Source: Mycobacterium sp. Marseille-P9652 (lineage in GTDB: Bacteria; Actinomycetota; Actinomycetes; Mycobacteriales; Mycobacteriaceae). Taken from it: 51,862 nucleotides of DNA. A model generated the notes under the pieces. The model was not told the DNA's origin. It worked only from the letters and a program-made list of their open reading frames with translations, and searched no databases. The position numbers and the translations under genes are program-made. Where the stretch lies: the NCBI RefSeq assembly GCF_902652685.1, contig NZ_CACRUY010000038.1, positions 1 through 51,862 of the forward strand, given 5' to 3'. This document shows positions 35,237-43,315 of the stretch, piece after piece (positions within the stretch are counted from its first letter, which is position 1; the number at the start of each line of letters is the position of its first letter).

Positions 35237-35248
35237 ATCCTCACCCTA
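35236..35248. promoter_or_regulatory. Overlapping divergent leaderless promoters of prim-polC and ligC
   Basis: Plus strand: TATCCT (35236-35241), six bases, ATG 35248. Minus strand: TAGGGT (complement of 35243-35248), six bases (GAGGAT), ATG 35236. Each hexamer includes the first base of the other gene's start codon. Both messages would be leaderless and the two promoters could hardly be occupied at once. Confidence 0.6.
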
Positions 35249-36327
35249 TGGACCTACCCGTGATGCCGCCGGTCTCACCCATGCTGGCGAAGTCGGTGCC
35301 CTCGATTCCGCCGGACGCGTCATACGAGCCCAAGTGGGACGGATTCCGGTCCATCTGCTTCCGCGACGGCGACGACGTCGAGCTCGGCAGCCGCAACGAA
35401 CGGCCGATGACCCGGTACTTCCCCGAACTGGTGGCGGCCGTGCGGGCCGAGCTGCCGCCGCGGTGCGTCATCGACGGCGAGATCGTCATCGCGACCGACC
35501 ACGGCCTGGACTTCGAGGCGCTGCAACAGCGCATCCATCCGGCGGAGTCGCGGGTGCGCATGCTTTCCGAGGCGACCCCGGCGTCGTTCATCGCCTTCGA
35601 CGTCCTCGCGCTCGGCGACGACGACCTCACCCGGCGCCCGTTCAGCGAGCGCCGCGCCGCCCTTGTCGGCGCGTTGGCCGGCGCCGGGCCGTCGATCCAC
35701 GTCACGCCCGCCACTACGGATCTGGCGACGGCGCAGCGCTGGTTCTCCGAGTTCGAGGGGGCGGGCCTGGACGGTGTGGTCGCCAAGCCGCTGACCGTGA
35801 CGTATCAGCCGGACAAGCGGGTCATGTACAAGATCAAGCACGAGCGGACCGCCGATTGTGTGGTGGCCGGCTACCGGGTCCACAAGTCGGGCTCAGATGC
35901 CATCGGCTCGCTGCTGCTCGGCCTCTACCAGGCTGACGGGCAGCTCGCGTCCGTCGGGGTGATCGGCGCCTTCCCGATGGCCGAGCGACGCCGGCTCTTC
36001 GCCGAATTGCAGCCCCTCGTCACCGGTTTCGACGATCACCCCTGGAACTGGGCCGCGCACGAGGCCGGCGAGCGGACCCCGCGCAAGAACGAGTTCTCGC
36101 GCTGGAACGCCGGCAAGGACCTGTCCTTCGTGCCGCTGCGCCCCGAGCGCGTGGTCGAGGTCCGCTACGACCACATGGAGGGTCAGCGGTTCCGTCACAC
36201 GGCCCAGTTCAACCGGTGGCGCCCCGACCGGGACCCGCGCTCGTGCACCTACGAGCAACTCGACCAGCCGCTCACCTTCAGCCTCGGGGACATCGTCCCC
36301 GGACTCGGCTCCGTGCGGGAGGGTTGA
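35248..36327 (+). CDS. ligC: ATP-dependent DNA ligase LigC
   Basis: A 359-residue ligase with adenylation and OB domains only. Motif I is YEPKWDGFR with the adenylated lysine Lys29. Motif III is SFIAFDVLALG, motif IV LDGVVAKPL, motif V VMYKIKHERTADC, and motif VI lies in the OB domain (VRYDHMEGQRFRHTAQFNRW). The RNxxR-type loop is GSRNERPMTRYFPE. LigC seals nicks in a minor end-joining or base-excision repair route. Divergent from prim-polC; the Rv3730c-Rv3731 arrangement is conserved. No Ku gene is present. Confidence 0.95.
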   Translation: MDLPVMPPVSPMLAKSVPSIPPDASYEPKWDGFRSICFRDGDDVELGSRNERPMTRYFPELVAAVRAELPPRCVIDGEIVIATDHGLDFEALQQRIHPAESRVRMLSEATPASFIAFDVLALGDDDLTRRPFSERRAALVGALAGAGPSIHVTPATTDLATAQRWFSEFEGAGLDGVVAKPLTVTYQPDKRVMYKIKHERTADCVVAGYRVHKSGSDAIGSLLLGLYQADGQLASVGVIGAFPMAERRRLFAELQPLVTGFDDHPWNWAAHEAGERTPRKNEFSRWNAGKDLSFVPLRPERVVEVRYDHMEGQRFRHTAQFNRWRPDRDPRSCTYEQLDQPLTFSLGDIVPGLGSVREG

Positions 36328-36330
36328 GTT

Positions 36331-36648
36331 TCACCACAACGGAGGCGGCCACGGACGATTAGTGACTTCCGGTGGCGGATTCTCGCCGTCCCAGATCGAG
36401 GTGGGCCGACCGTTCTCCGTCACATTGCCATGGCCGTAATTGGCGGGATACCAGGTGTGGCAGATCGACCAATCCCAATCGATGTACTGATTAGGCGCAT
36501 ATGGCATTTGCTTGGGATTTCCCGGGCACCAGTGGTAGGGGCCGTCGGCATGCGCGATCGCCGGTGCCAGCCCAAGAGCCGCCATGCTCAGGCCGCCCAA
36601 CACCACAGCGGTCGTCGCGGAGCGCGTGATTCGTCGGTTCTTATTCAT
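36331..36648 (-). CDS. Small secreted Trp/Cys-containing protein (paralogue 1)
   Basis: A 105-residue exported protein. The signal peptide ends LAPAIAHA-DGPYHW (about 34). The mature part has YHWCPGNPK, DWDWSICHTWY and NYGHGNVTENGRP, then a Pro-rich end. The pattern WCPG - W-x-W-x-x-C-H-x-W - GHGNV is shared with the next gene upstream (36689-37090), so the two are tandem duplicates. GAAAGGATT precedes the ATG. Function unknown; two cysteines could form one disulfide. Confidence 0.8.
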   Translation of the reverse strand: MNKNRRITRSATTAVVLGGLSMAALGLAPAIAHADGPYHWCPGNPKQMPYAPNQYIDWDWSICHTWYPANYGHGNVTENGRPTSIWDGENPPPEVTNRPWPPPLW

Positions 36649-36688
36649 GGCAATCCTTTCGCCGCCTGGCCCCATTTCGGTAATCGGC

Positions 36689-37090
36689 TCACGGTGTGCC
36701 CGAGCACATGAACGGGAAACCGCACCATGGCTTTTGCAACGCCTCGGGCGGCGGCGGCGGAGGTCCCTCCCAGATACCGGGGGCAACGTTGCCATGCCCC
36801 CAATAGACGCCCCACCAGCTATGGCATTGATTCCAGTCCCAGTTGACATCGGTCCCCGGGCACCCCCGTCCGGTGTCCGGGTGAAGCCCGCTGTGTTGTT
36901 CCCCCGGGCAGCACATATAGGGTCCGCTTGCGCCGTGCGGCACCGGGTCGTCCGCCAGGGAACCGTGCGTCGGAGTAAAGCCGGGCCCGGCTTGGGCGAT
37001 AGCCGGTGCCACTCCCAATAGGGCCGCCGTGCAGCCGCCGGACAACAACGCGCCGGCAACGACTTTGCGTAATCTTCGGGTGGCGCTCAT
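36689..37090 (-). CDS. Small secreted Trp/Cys-containing protein (paralogue 2)
   Basis: A 133-residue exported protein. Signal peptide MSATRRLRKVVAGALLSGGC... ends near VAPAIAQA. The mature part has MCCPGEQHSG, VNWDWNQCHSWWGVYWGHGN, a Pro-rich run (IWEGPPPPPPEALQKPW) and a C-terminal CGFPFMCSG. It has more cysteines than its paralogue 40 bp downstream and is longer in the middle. AGGAATT precedes the ATG. The pair could form an operon; function unknown. Confidence 0.8.
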   Translation of the reverse strand: MSATRRLRKVVAGALLSGGCTAALLGVAPAIAQAGPGFTPTHGSLADDPVPHGASGPYMCCPGEQHSGLHPDTGRGCPGTDVNWDWNQCHSWWGVYWGHGNVAPGIWEGPPPPPPEALQKPWCGFPFMCSGTP

Positions 37091-37208
37091 CGCAATTCCT
37101 TTCGCCTCAATGTCCGTGAACGTAATCCCGGCGGCTTGCGGAAATCTTGCGATTGTCGATCACCGATTCGAGCGTTTATCCGCGCCCTATAGCGGGCACG
37201 CGACCGCC

Positions 37209-37574
37209 ATGTCAGTCACATCGTTTCAGGACCTGCCACTGGCGGACCGCGACCGCAAGTGGGACGGTGACGCCGCGGAGAAGCGAGTTCGCAAGTGGGC
37301 CGGCGCCGAGGACGGGCCGAACCAGAAGTACCGCGACGCCCACGTCTGGTACGACGGCGACAAGAAGGACAACTTCACGGGCTACAAGCTGCTCATCGCC
37401 GACGTGGTCGGCGGCGACCTTCAGGCCGTGCCGCGGGGCGTGATGGCGGCGGGGGCGATCATGGACGGCGCGCGCGGCGGCATCAATCTGCCCGAGAGCG
37501 ACGTCCCCCGGGTGAAGAGCCACCTGGCCAAGTACTACACGAAGATGGGCGAGAGCCCACCCTGGAAGCGCTGA
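37209..37574 (+). CDS. Small conserved protein with phage-protease-like C terminus
   Basis: A 121-residue soluble protein. The N terminus is acidic and charged (FQDLPLADRDRKWDGDAAE). The middle has YRDAHVWYDGDKKDNFTGYK and LLIADVVGGDLQAVPRGV. The C terminus is DVPRVKSHLAKYYTKMGESPPWKR. The last segment resembles the ends of some HK97-type prohead-protease-associated proteins; I recall the similarity but cannot test it. No other phage gene is near, so a chromosomal family is more likely. ATG 37209. Confidence 0.68.
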   Translation: MSVTSFQDLPLADRDRKWDGDAAEKRVRKWAGAEDGPNQKYRDAHVWYDGDKKDNFTGYKLLIADVVGGDLQAVPRGVMAAGAIMDGARGGINLPESDVPRVKSHLAKYYTKMGESPPWKR

Positions 37575-37583
37575 CCCCGCGCC

Positions 37584-37639
37584 GAGCGTGCGCAGTTGTG
37601 CGCGAATACCGGCGTGTCGTTGTACAAACGCGCACGCTC
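37584..37639. repeat. Inverted repeat between convergent genes
   Basis: GAGCGTGCGCAGTTGT (37584-37599) and ACAAACGCGCACGCTC (37624-37639) are complementary except for two central bases. The hairpin lies between the stops of the small protein and the P450. It is a likely bidirectional terminator or a dispersed genomic repeat. Confidence 0.6.
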
Positions 37640-37659
37640 GCCGGGAAACCGGACCCGAG

Positions 37660-38886
37660 CTACACCGCGACCGTCAGCTCCGACAGTCCGCGCAGCGTGA
37701 CGTTCGCCTTATACTGCGGATCGCCGGCCAGGCGGGCATGCGGGAAGCGCCCGGCGACGGCCGACAGGGCGACCCCCGCCTCCAGCCGCGCCAGCGGCGC
37801 GCCCAGGCAGTAGTGAATGCCACGCCCAAAGCCTAGGTGGCGCAACGCATTCCGCTCGGGGTCGAAGGTGTCCGGCCGGTCGAACTCGGCGGGGTCGCGC
37901 TGGGCCACGGCCAGCAGCAGCATCATGATGTCGCCCGCGGGCACGTCGACGCCGCCGATCGTCACGTCGGCGAGGGCGACCCGGCTGACGAGTTGCACCG
38001 GCGGGTCGTAACGCAGCGTCTCCTCGACGATCAGCGGCGCACGCCCGGGATCTGCGCCCAACGCCGTCCAGTGCCGCGGATTGCGGAGCATCGCCAGGAC
38101 GGCGTTCCCGATCAGGTTGACGGTCGTCTCGTGCCCCGCGATCAGCAGCAGGTTGCAGGTGGAGACGATCTCGTCCTCGGTCAGCTGATCACCGGACTCT
38201 TCCACCGCGATCAGCCCCGACAGGAGATCGTCGCCGGGTTCGGACCGGCGCCGCTCGATGAGGCCGTGAAAGTAGTTGCGCAGCCACGTCACCGCCTCGA
38301 TCCGAGCGTTCACCACGTCCTGGGGAACGCCGACGACCGTCGAGAACGGGTCCAACGCCTGCGCCAGTACCGCCGACGCACGGCTGAACTGGGGCTCGTC
38401 GTCGAGCGGCACGCCGAGCAGCCGACAGATCACGGCCACAGGTAGCGGGTAGGCGAAGTCCTCGACGACGTCGAACTCGCCCCGGTCGGCGATCCGGTCG
38501 AGCAACCCGGCCACCAGCGACTCGATCCCGGGCTGCAGGGCGTTGACCACCCTCGGCACGAAAGCCTTGCTCACCAGCCTCCGCAGCCGCGTGTGATCGG
38601 GCGGATCGAGGAACAAGAACCCGGGCGGGAACGGCCGGCGCCGCCACACGCCGGCCTCGATCTGCCGCCTGGCGACCGTCGAGTTCATGTTGTCGCTGCT
38701 CGACGACGGGTGCCGCAGCACGTCGTCGCAGTCGCGGTAGCTCGAGAAGACAACGAGGTTGGCGTCGGACAGTTGCACCGGTCCGTGGTCACGGAACTCG
38801 GCGCCCAGCCGATAGGGGTCGGCGCGATTGGCCGGATCCATCAGCCGCAGCAGCATCGCCCTGGAATGGGCCTGCGCCGCCGTCAT
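37660..38886 (-). CDS. Cytochrome P450
   Basis: A 408-residue class I P450. The I helix has LLIAGHETTVNLIGN, the K helix EETLRYDPPVQ, and the heme ligand is Cys360 in FGRGIHYCLGAPLARLEAG. PDHTRLRRLVSKAFVPR and the PF..PGFLFLDPP segment fit CYP107/CYP140-like bacterial P450s; the family is not certain. It is monocistronic on the minus strand, upstream of nothing obvious, and does not resemble the P450 at 25192 closely. Substrate unknown. Confidence 0.92.
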   Translation of the reverse strand: MTAAQAHSRAMLLRLMDPANRADPYRLGAEFRDHGPVQLSDANLVVFSSYRDCDDVLRHPSSSSDNMNSTVARRQIEAGVWRRRPFPPGFLFLDPPDHTRLRRLVSKAFVPRVVNALQPGIESLVAGLLDRIADRGEFDVVEDFAYPLPVAVICRLLGVPLDDEPQFSRASAVLAQALDPFSTVVGVPQDVVNARIEAVTWLRNYFHGLIERRRSEPGDDLLSGLIAVEESGDQLTEDEIVSTCNLLLIAGHETTVNLIGNAVLAMLRNPRHWTALGADPGRAPLIVEETLRYDPPVQLVSRVALADVTIGGVDVPAGDIMMLLLAVAQRDPAEFDRPDTFDPERNALRHLGFGRGIHYCLGAPLARLEAGVALSAVAGRFPHARLAGDPQYKANVTLRGLSELTVAV

Positions 38887-38960
38887 GGGACCATTCTGCC
38901 CGTCCCGGGAGCGGCGCCTTGGAAACCCGAGGTCGCGGCCTGCCGAAGGCGGCGCTCAGT

Positions 38961-39107
38961 CCTATTGGCGGCGACCCGCTGCGCCCGGCTAACGCCTTCG
39001 GCGGCCGCGCTTGCGATCGCCACCGGTCCTATTGGCGGCGACCCGCCGCGCCCGGCTAACGCCTTCGGCGGCCGCGCTTGCGATCGCCACCGGTCCTATT
39101 GGCGGCG
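38961..39107. repeat. 67-bp tandem repeat, 2.2 copies (VNTR candidate)
   Basis: Copies start at 38961, 39028 and 39095 (the last only about 13 bases). Copies 1 and 2 are almost identical, differing near CCCGCT/CCCGCC. Each begins CCTATTGGCGGCGACCCGC and contains the 21-base core shared with 7674-7694. The partial third copy includes the stop codon of the haloalkane dehalogenase (39096-39098). The block fills the 209-bp gap between P450 and dehalogenase; no gene is seen in it. Confidence 0.9.
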
Positions 39108-40004
39108 CAAGAAATTCACGATGTGACCGGCCAGCTCTTCGCCGGCGTCCTCCTGCAGGAAGTGCCCCGCGCCGCGGATGACGGGGTGCTCGATGCCCTG
39201 CGCGCCGCGCATCTCCCGCTGGAAGATCGCGCCCATCGGGCCGGTGATGGGATCGCTGTCGCTGAACGCGACGAGCATGGGCGTGGGGCTGACACAGAGC
39301 TTCGCCCACGCCGCCTTGTTGGCCGCCGCCGCGGGGTCGTCGGGTGAGGTTGGCACGAGCGTCGGCATGGCGCGCGGCCCGGCGCAGTACTCGTCGGACG
39401 GGAACGGTGCGTCGTAGCCCGCCCGCACCTCGTCGCTCATCTGCTGACGGCACCCGCCCTGGACGAACCAGCCGACGTTCAGCGTCGGAGTCGTCGTGAT
39501 GGCCTCGCGGAAGCGCCACCAGATCTCGGCCATCGGCTGCTCTCCGTTGGGCAGGCCGGTGTTCGCGACGACAAGCCGCGAGAACCGTTCGGGGTGCTCC
39601 GCGGCCAGCCGCAGGCCGATCAGTCCGCCCCAGTCCTGGCAGACCAGGGTCACGTTGCGGAGGTCGAGCACGTCGAACGCGAGCGCACGCATCCACTCGA
39701 CGTGCCGCGCGTACGTGTGGTCCTCGCGGCGCGTCGGCTTGTCGGAGCGGCCGAACCCGACGAGGTCCGGGCAGATGACGCGGTGCCCGGCGTCGACGAG
39801 AATCGGAATCATCTTGCGGTACAGGTACGACCACGACGGCTCGCCGTGCAGCATCAGCACCGGGTCGGCGTCGTCGGGGCCGTCTTGCACCCACGCGACC
39901 CGCAATGTCCCGCCCTCGCCGTCCGAGATCTCGGAATAGCCTGGCGCGTAAGGAAAATCGGGCACATCGTCGAATCGGTCGTCGGGTGTCTGCAATGTCT
40001 GCAT
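39096..40004 (-). CDS. Haloalkane dehalogenase (alpha/beta hydrolase)
   Basis: A 302-residue enzyme that replaces a carbon-bound halide with hydroxyl. The nucleophile is Asp124 in LVCQDWGGLIGL, the oxyanion/halide segment is LMLHGEPSWSYLYRKM (halide-binding Trp next to the nucleophile, Trp125), and the catalytic His is in IRGAGHFLQEDAG. It belongs to the HLD-I group (DhlA/DhmA/Rv2296-like). The start at 40004 is one base after the stop of the NUDIX gene, so it is the last gene of a tgs2-NUDIX-dehalogenase operon. Its stop lies inside a tandem repeat. Confidence 0.9.
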   Translation of the reverse strand: MQTLQTPDDRFDDVPDFPYAPGYSEISDGEGGTLRVAWVQDGPDDADPVLMLHGEPSWSYLYRKMIPILVDAGHRVICPDLVGFGRSDKPTRREDHTYARHVEWMRALAFDVLDLRNVTLVCQDWGGLIGLRLAAEHPERFSRLVVANTGLPNGEQPMAEIWWRFREAITTTPTLNVGWFVQGGCRQQMSDEVRAGYDAPFPSDEYCAGPRAMPTLVPTSPDDPAAAANKAAWAKLCVSPTPMLVAFSDSDPITGPMGAIFQREMRGAQGIEHPVIRGAGHFLQEDAGEELAGHIVNFLRRQ

Positions 40005-40005
40005 C

Positions 40006-40491
40006 TCAGGTCCCTTCGGTCAATCCGGACAACGCCGGCTGGGTCATCAAGCGATCGAGGAATCCGCGCTGGCCCTTGAGCAGCTTGTCACGCGCCGCCG
40101 CCACCGGGAACCAGCCGACCCGGTCGACTTCGGGAAACTCGCGCATCGTGCCCGAGCCCTTCGGCCACTCGATCGAAAAGGTGTTGCTGCGCGCGTCGGT
40201 CACGTCGAGGTCTGCCCGCACGGCGAAGGCGGCGACGAGCTTGCCGCTGGGTTGCTTGAGCGTGCCGAGGTCGGTGCGGGGGCCGGCGGGCACCGCCAAC
40301 CCGAGTTCCTCGCGGAACTCCCGCTGCGCCGCCTCCCACGGGTCGTCGCCGTCGGCATACTCGCCCTTGGGGATCGACCAGGCCCCGTCGTCCTTGCGGG
40401 CCCAGAACGGGCCGCCCGGATGCGCGATCAGGACCTCGACGACGTCGTCGACCGTCCGGTACAGCAACACACCGGCGCTGAGCTTGGCCAA
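40006..40491 (-). CDS. NUDIX hydrolase, Rv3733c type
   Basis: A 161-residue NUDIX protein. The NUDIX box is GEYADGDDPWEAAQREFREE followed by LG (Gx5Ex7REUXEEXGU). FWARKDDGAWSIPKGEY lies just before it. The family hydrolyses nucleoside diphosphates linked to another moiety; the substrate is unknown. The start is TTG at 40491, forced because the in-frame codon two positions upstream is the TGA of tgs2 (TGA AAC TTG). A GGGG in the end of tgs2 may serve as ribosome binding site. It is coupled to both neighbours. Confidence 0.88.
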   Translation of the reverse strand: MAKLSAGVLLYRTVDDVVEVLIAHPGGPFWARKDDGAWSIPKGEYADGDDPWEAAQREFREELGLAVPAGPRTDLGTLKQPSGKLVAAFAVRADLDVTDARSNTFSIEWPKGSGTMREFPEVDRVGWFPVAAARDKLLKGQRGFLDRLMTQPALSGLTEGT

Positions 40492-40494
40492 GTT

Positions 40495-41850
40495 TCAGAC
40501 CCCGACGGCGCGTTCGAGGTCCTTCAGCGACGACTCCAGGTGCGCGAGGAGCCGTTGCAGGTGCGGCACGCTGCGGCGGCAGCCGACCAGGCCGAAGTCG
40601 ATGTTGTCGGCGTTGCTGACCAGCGTGATGTTCAGCGCCTGCCCGTCGAGGACGATGGACATCGGGTAGTTGCCGTCGAGGCGGGCGCCCCCGTAGTACA
40701 TCGGCTGGGTCGGACCCGGAACGTTCGAGATGATCACGTTGAACGGCGGCGGCGTCGACGGCACCCAGCCCGGAATGGCGACCAGGCCGAGCGAGGCCAT
40801 GTTGACCGCCGACAGTGCCAGCGCCTGGAGGCGGGGCAACTGCGAGAACACCTTCTTGTTGCTGCGCATCGACTCGCTGATGGTCCGCAACCGCAGCGCG
40901 GGGTCCTCGGCATCGGTGGCCAGGTTGCACAGGATGGCACCCACCAGGTTGCCGCCCGCGTCGGCCTCGTCCTCGGTGCGCAGGCTCACCGGGACCATGG
41001 CGAGCAGTGGAGTGTCCGGCAGGGCGCTCTGCTCGAGCAGGTAATAGCGCAGGGCGCCGGAACACATGGCCAGCACGACATCGTTGACCGTCACGCCGGC
41101 GGCCTTCTTGACGTTCTTGATCCGCTCCACCGGCCACGACTGCGCGGCGCAGCGGCGGGCACCGCCGATCTTGACGTTCAACATGGTGCGGGGCGCGCCG
41201 AACGGCAGCGTCAGCTGCTGCTCGAGCAGCGCCGCCCGGGCCAGCGACACGCTCGACGGGGCAAGCGCGGCAACGGATCCCGCGGTGCGGATCAGCCTAT
41301 TGAGCGGCGACGACCGGGCCACTTCGCGCTTGCGCTTGGGCAGGGCCCAGGGAGCGCGGATCTCGCGGTCGTCGGGATCGGTCGACAACGCGCGCTGCAT
41401 CAGCTTGAGCGCCGAGACACCGTCGACCAGCGAGTGGTGCAGCTTGGTGTACACGGCGAACCGGCCGTCCTTGAGGCCCTCGATCACGTGGGTCTCCCAC
41501 AGCGGGCGGTGGCGATCGAGAAGGCTGCTGTGCCAACGCGAGGTCAGCTCGAGCAGTTCGCGGACGCGCCCCGGCGACGGCAGTGCGGAGCGGCGGACGT
41601 GATAGTCGATGTCGATGTTCTTGTCGTACGCCCAAGCCAGGTTCGCGATCCCGCCCCAGAACGACGCGGGATGCTTGAGGAACGTGGGCTGGAAATCCTT
41701 TTGCGCGACCAGGGTTTCGTGGAACTCGCGGACGAACCCGCGACCGGCGCCCTGGGGCGGCTTGAACAGCTGCAGACCGCCGACGTGCATGGGATGCTCG
41801 CGGGACTCTCCCAGCAGGAAGATCGCGTCGGTGGGGGCCATCAGTTCCAT
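40495..41850 (-). CDS. tgs2: Wax ester synthase/diacylglycerol acyltransferase Tgs2
   Basis: A 451-residue acyltransferase making triacylglycerol or wax ester from acyl-CoA. It starts MELMAPTDAIFLLGESREHP, the Rv3734c opening. The active-site motif is HHSLVDG in AVYTKLHHSLVDGVSALK. NDVVLAMCSGALRYYLLEQ and FNVIISNVPGPTQPMYYGGA are family signatures. ATG 41850 is preferred to upstream starts because the fold begins there. It is followed in frame by the NUDIX gene and preceded by a reductase-like gene 41 bp upstream. Confidence 0.95.
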   Translation of the reverse strand: MELMAPTDAIFLLGESREHPMHVGGLQLFKPPQGAGRGFVREFHETLVAQKDFQPTFLKHPASFWGGIANLAWAYDKNIDIDYHVRRSALPSPGRVRELLELTSRWHSSLLDRHRPLWETHVIEGLKDGRFAVYTKLHHSLVDGVSALKLMQRALSTDPDDREIRAPWALPKRKREVARSSPLNRLIRTAGSVAALAPSSVSLARAALLEQQLTLPFGAPRTMLNVKIGGARRCAAQSWPVERIKNVKKAAGVTVNDVVLAMCSGALRYYLLEQSALPDTPLLAMVPVSLRTEDEADAGGNLVGAILCNLATDAEDPALRLRTISESMRSNKKVFSQLPRLQALALSAVNMASLGLVAIPGWVPSTPPPFNVIISNVPGPTQPMYYGGARLDGNYPMSIVLDGQALNITLVSNADNIDFGLVGCRRSVPHLQRLLAHLESSLKDLERAVGV

Positions 41851-41891
41851 CCACCAATTAAAGCGCGCGGCGCAAGCCCCGATAGTTTCTT

Positions 41892-42968
41892 CTAGAACAT
41901 CGCCGCGGTGCTGACTTCGCGGTGGTGGCGCATGTACTCGACGAGCCGGTCGACGTAGCTGCCGAACGACGGCACCTCGATGCCGCTGCCGGCGAGATCG
42001 GCGCGGCAATGCTCGGTCAGGTAGTACGTGGGGTGCGCGAAGTAGTCGACTGCCTCCGGCGGAATCCGCATCAGACGGTAGAGCCCCGGAACGTACGCCA
42101 ACGACGCCTTGGCCACCGACCGCGGCAGCCGGACCTTGACCAGTTGACGACCCGTGGCCTCGGCCAGCACATCGGCCATCTCGTCGACGGTCAGCGGCCG
42201 CGGGTCCGCCAGTTGGTACGTCTTTCCCTCGGAAGCGGGCAGGCCGCTCAGATACGCGACCGCGTCGATGACGAAGTCGCGCGGCACCACGTTCACGCGG
42301 GTCGCGGTCGGGTCACCCGCCACGGGCATGACCGCGAGCCGGGGCTGCCGCAGCAGCCACTGCATGACGAAATAGGGCCCGTCGAACTTCTGCGTCTCGC
42401 CGGTCCGGCTGTCCCCCACCACTATCGCGGGGCGATAGATGGTGGCCGGCAGGCCGGCGTCCATGTGCCACCGCACGTCCGCCTCGGCGAGGTTCTTGGT
42501 CTCCTCGTAGTAGTTGTTGAACGCCGCCCCGACCTCGAGGTCGTCCTCGCTGAACGGGCCGGAATAGCGCCCGCTGACGTAGCAGGTGCTGAAGTAGTGC
42601 AGACGCGTCAGGCGCGGACAACGCTCCAGCGCGTCGAGGACGTGCCGGGTGCCGTCGACGTTCACCCGTACCGCCACGTCCCGGGGCACCGTCAGGTCGT
42701 ATGCCGCGGCGAGGTGCCACACCTCCGTGACATCGGCGAGGGCGTCCGGGGCGAGGCCGAGGCCCGGCTCGGTGATGTCGCCCTCGGCGAGCTGGATCCT
42801 GCCCTCCAGGAAGGGGTCCGACGTGCACAACTGTTCCGCGCGCCGCTGCGCCGCCGCCCGGTACTTCGGCTGCACCAGACAGGTCGCGGAACCGTCGGTG
42901 CGTTTGAGGATGTTCGGCAGCAACGCGCTGCCGAGGAAGCCCGGGAACCCTGTCATCAGAACGGTCAT
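41892..42968 (-). CDS. NAD(P)-dependent epimerase/fatty-acyl-reductase-like extended SDR
   Basis: A 358-residue extended SDR. The nucleotide loop is VLMTGFPGFLGSALLPNIL. VWHLAAAYDLTVPRD and VNVDGTRHVLDALERC follow, with LHYFSTCYVSGRYSG and catalytic YYEETKNLAE (Tyr/Lys). The segment ATIYRPAIVVGDSRTGE and the male-sterility/NAD_binding_4 likeness suggest reduction of an acyl-CoA or thioester, which would give the alcohol that a WS/DGAT uses for wax esters. That role is inferred from neighbours tgs2 and fadD15. The ATG at 42968 has GGGAG upstream. Confidence 0.82.
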   Translation of the reverse strand: MTVLMTGFPGFLGSALLPNILKRTDGSATCLVQPKYRAAAQRRAEQLCTSDPFLEGRIQLAEGDITEPGLGLAPDALADVTEVWHLAAAYDLTVPRDVAVRVNVDGTRHVLDALERCPRLTRLHYFSTCYVSGRYSGPFSEDDLEVGAAFNNYYEETKNLAEADVRWHMDAGLPATIYRPAIVVGDSRTGETQKFDGPYFVMQWLLRQPRLAVMPVAGDPTATRVNVVPRDFVIDAVAYLSGLPASEGKTYQLADPRPLTVDEMADVLAEATGRQLVKVRLPRSVAKASLAYVPGLYRLMRIPPEAVDYFAHPTYYLTEHCRADLAGSGIEVPSFGSYVDRLVEYMRHHREVSTAAMF

Positions 42969-43315
42969 TGCGACACTCCCTCGCCCGATGGCGTTCGATA
43001 CCGAAAGCGTTGGTGCGCAACATCGCGCACTCATCGCCCCAGTCGAGGCTAGCCACGTCCCCCGCACCCTGAGACGGGTCTTTCGGCCCACCTTGACCGC
43101 CATTGGTCCCCGTGTTCTTGACGAAAGGTCGGCCGCGTCGGGGCGAGTGTGAAACCACGGCGTTGAGCGTGTATCCACGGCGCTATTTCGGCCGAATCTC
43201 CGCCCTGCATACACACTCAAAACCCTGAGTACACACTCAAATGCCGGCGGGCTCGAGAGGGGCGGCCGCACCGGGGCGAGTGTGAACCACGGCGTTGAGT
43301 ACACACTCAAGAAAC
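42969..43315. repeat. 347-bp intergenic region with clustered short repeats
   Basis: No gene is seen. GGGCGAGTGTGAAACCACGG occurs at 43141 and, with one A fewer, at 43274; both continue to CGTTGAG. TACACACTCAA occurs at 43210-43220, 43230-43240 and 43300-43310. GAGTGTG (43278-43284) and CACACTC (43302-43308) can pair. The cluster lies between fadD15 and the reductase gene, both on the minus strand, so it is downstream of fadD15. It looks like a dispersed mycobacterial repeat or a terminator array. The start-proximal 170 bp show no repeat. Confidence 0.7.

Noticed and set aside
37209-37574. Prophage remnant
   Set aside because: Only the C-terminal segment recalls phage proteins; no other phage gene is near.
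38961-39107. CRISPR array
   Set aside because: Adjacent identical units without spacers, and no cas genes.
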